Part shown: in pieces, positions 32,285-33,017 of the stretch
Position numbering within the stretch: the stretch's first letter is position 1
Layout: every line of letters starts with the position of its first letter
Origin: an uncultured Gammaproteobacteria bacterium
GTDB taxonomy: Bacteria > Pseudomonadota > Gammaproteobacteria > Arenicellales > JAANXG01
Length of the DNA: 33,017 bases
Direction: 5' to 3'
NCBI GenBank assembly: GCA_947259175.1
Contig: CAMYKW010000057.1
Location: forward strand, 1-33,017
The notes under the pieces: model-generated
Told to the model about the DNA's origin: nothing
Seen by the model: the letters and a program-made list of their open reading frames with translations, nothing else
The model's database searches: none
Program-made: the position numbers and the translations under genes

Positions 32285-33017
32285 TTGTCTTCATCTACTC
32301 AAATAGATCCGATAAGCCAAAGTATATGACGATCATGCGACTGTGACGAGCGGCTAAGACTGCTACTCATACTGGTTAATTGTGCAACTACTTTTGGCGA
32401 GTTCGATGCATTGATTCCCGAGTGTTTTAGGAGGGTGAACACAACATCATTGGAGGGTAGAGTCTTTAACAACTCACCGGGCTGAGTGGATATTATTGCC
32501 CTGCAGGACGAGCAGAATTGTGCCGCTCGTAATAGGCCAGCCAAGAGGAAGAATACATCTGCCGTTAGTAGAAGATGGGATCTTGAAGAAGGTCATCAGT
32601 CATCGTGACCTAATGAAGGTGGCAATAAATCAGATCGGAGTAACGATGCGGTTCGTAGATGACTACGCGAAGTCGAATGTGTGAATTGGCGTGTAGCGGT
32701 TTCACCCGAAACTTCGCCGACAATTGCTTATGAATCCAAGGGCAATGGGCAGCGGAACCAAGAGAGGTCATAACTATCGCGGAGTAAATGCTCTAGCGAT
32801 CGGGACCAGGGCCGGTGGAGCTTCCGGAGTGAAGATACCCACATAGGGAGTCTGCACATGGCGCATTATAGGTCAGGCCGTCAGGACGCGTTGGACTAGA
32901 TTTCGACAATGACGGTAGTTCTATGGGTTGTGAGTTCCAGCGCAACAACTCGTTCTGATGTTCAAACTGTAAGAGACTTTTACTGATCGTCCGATTTCTA
33001 GAAAAACTCTGATTTCT
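32285..33017. other. Terminal non-coding stretch with a CBS remnant
   Basis: About 730 bases up to the window end without an intact gene. It contains the CBS-like remnant at 32547-32684. The rest has no open frame of note, no tRNA-like fold and no repeat that I could recognise, and GC is lower than in the gene-rich part. Confidence 0.4.
32547..32684 (+). pseudogene. Remnant of a CBS-domain gene
   Basis: The frame reads 'GRIHLPLVEDGILKKVISHR' then 'DLMKVAINQIG', which matches the second half of a CBS motif ('RHLPVVEDGxLVGVISHRDLLRVA') followed by the usual short helix, and stops at 32684. No first CBS motif or start is found upstream: sequence before 32547 is unrelated and an in-frame beginning is lacking. 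It is on the strand opposite to the intact CBS gene next to it and is not a simple duplicate of it, because the SHRD version differs from the neighbour's motifs. Confidence 0.55.

Noticed and set aside
32686-32724. Sequence after the CBS remnant that recalls an insertion-sequence end
   Set aside because: No second inverted end, target duplication or transposase was found, and I cannot confirm the resemblance.
1-33017. CRISPR arrays, tRNA, rRNA and riboswitches
   Set aside because: No regularly spaced direct repeats, cloverleaf-like segments or known leader motifs were seen by eye; a covariance-model scan would be the decisive check.

Overview
The window is GC-rich, gene-dense chromosomal DNA from a Gram-negative bacterium: outer-membrane barrels, lipoprotein and periplasmic redox proteins and many signal peptides are present. 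The best guess is a sulfur-oxidising gammaproteobacterium. It carries a SoeABC-type membrane-bound sulfite dehydrogenase, an octaheme cytochrome of the tetrathionate reductase family, a TauE/SafE exporter, DUF302 and several periplasmic thiol-redox proteins, a mix typical of Chromatiales-like sulfur bacteria. This placement is inference. I saw no rRNA, tRNA, CRISPR array or intact insertion sequence.

Layout. 1-6.4 kb: the 3' part of a patatin/Omp85 outer-membrane protein, a DUF3750 protein, a class A beta-lactamase-like serine hydrolase, a GH5 glycosidase with an inserted carbohydrate-binding-like segment, and an HU-family protein. 6.7-8.8 kb: an outer-membrane barrel candidate, a small exported protein and a solitary, C-terminally short FimT/GspH pseudopilin. 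8.8-11.1 kb (minus): two DUF1538 membrane proteins (UmpAB-like antiporter), a P-II-like protein and a CBS-pair protein, in overlapping or tightly spaced order. 11.5-12.0 kb: an unknown protein. 12.0-15.9 kb (minus): a four-gene unit, DUF302 > octaheme cytochrome c > membrane cytochrome b > TlpA-like thioredoxin, behind a promoter region with an FNR-type box and a palindrome touching the -10. 15.9-20.0 kb (minus): TauE/SafE, a monoheme cytochrome c, an L,D-transpeptidase and DsbC. 20.4-23.7 kb: a YHS-domain mini-protein, a frameshifted ChaN-PDZ lipoprotein gene, a C-terminal remnant of S-adenosylhomocysteine hydrolase and a CheR-like methyltransferase. 23.9-26.3 kb: two paralogous exported helical proteins, the first fused to a cupredoxin domain. 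26.7-31.3 kb (minus): soeC, soeB, soeA. 31.4-33.0 kb: a phosphate acetyltransferase remnant overlapping the upstream side of soeA, an intact CBS-pair protein, a CBS remnant and otherwise non-coding sequence.

How it fits together. SoeABC would oxidise sulfite in the cytoplasm and pass electrons to the quinone pool. The octaheme cytochrome plus cytochrome b would exchange electrons between quinol and a periplasmic sulfur or nitrogen substrate. TauE/SafE may move sulfite or a related anion, and DsbC and the TlpA-like protein serve periplasmic disulfide chemistry. The best candidates for little-described biology are the DUF1538/P-II/CBS operon, the cupredoxin plus helical paralogue pair, the FNR-controlled octaheme operon, and the GH5 enzyme whose inserted module appears in circularly permuted order. 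Remnants of ahcY, pta and a CBS gene, together with the broken chaN, mark the right third of the window as rearranged.
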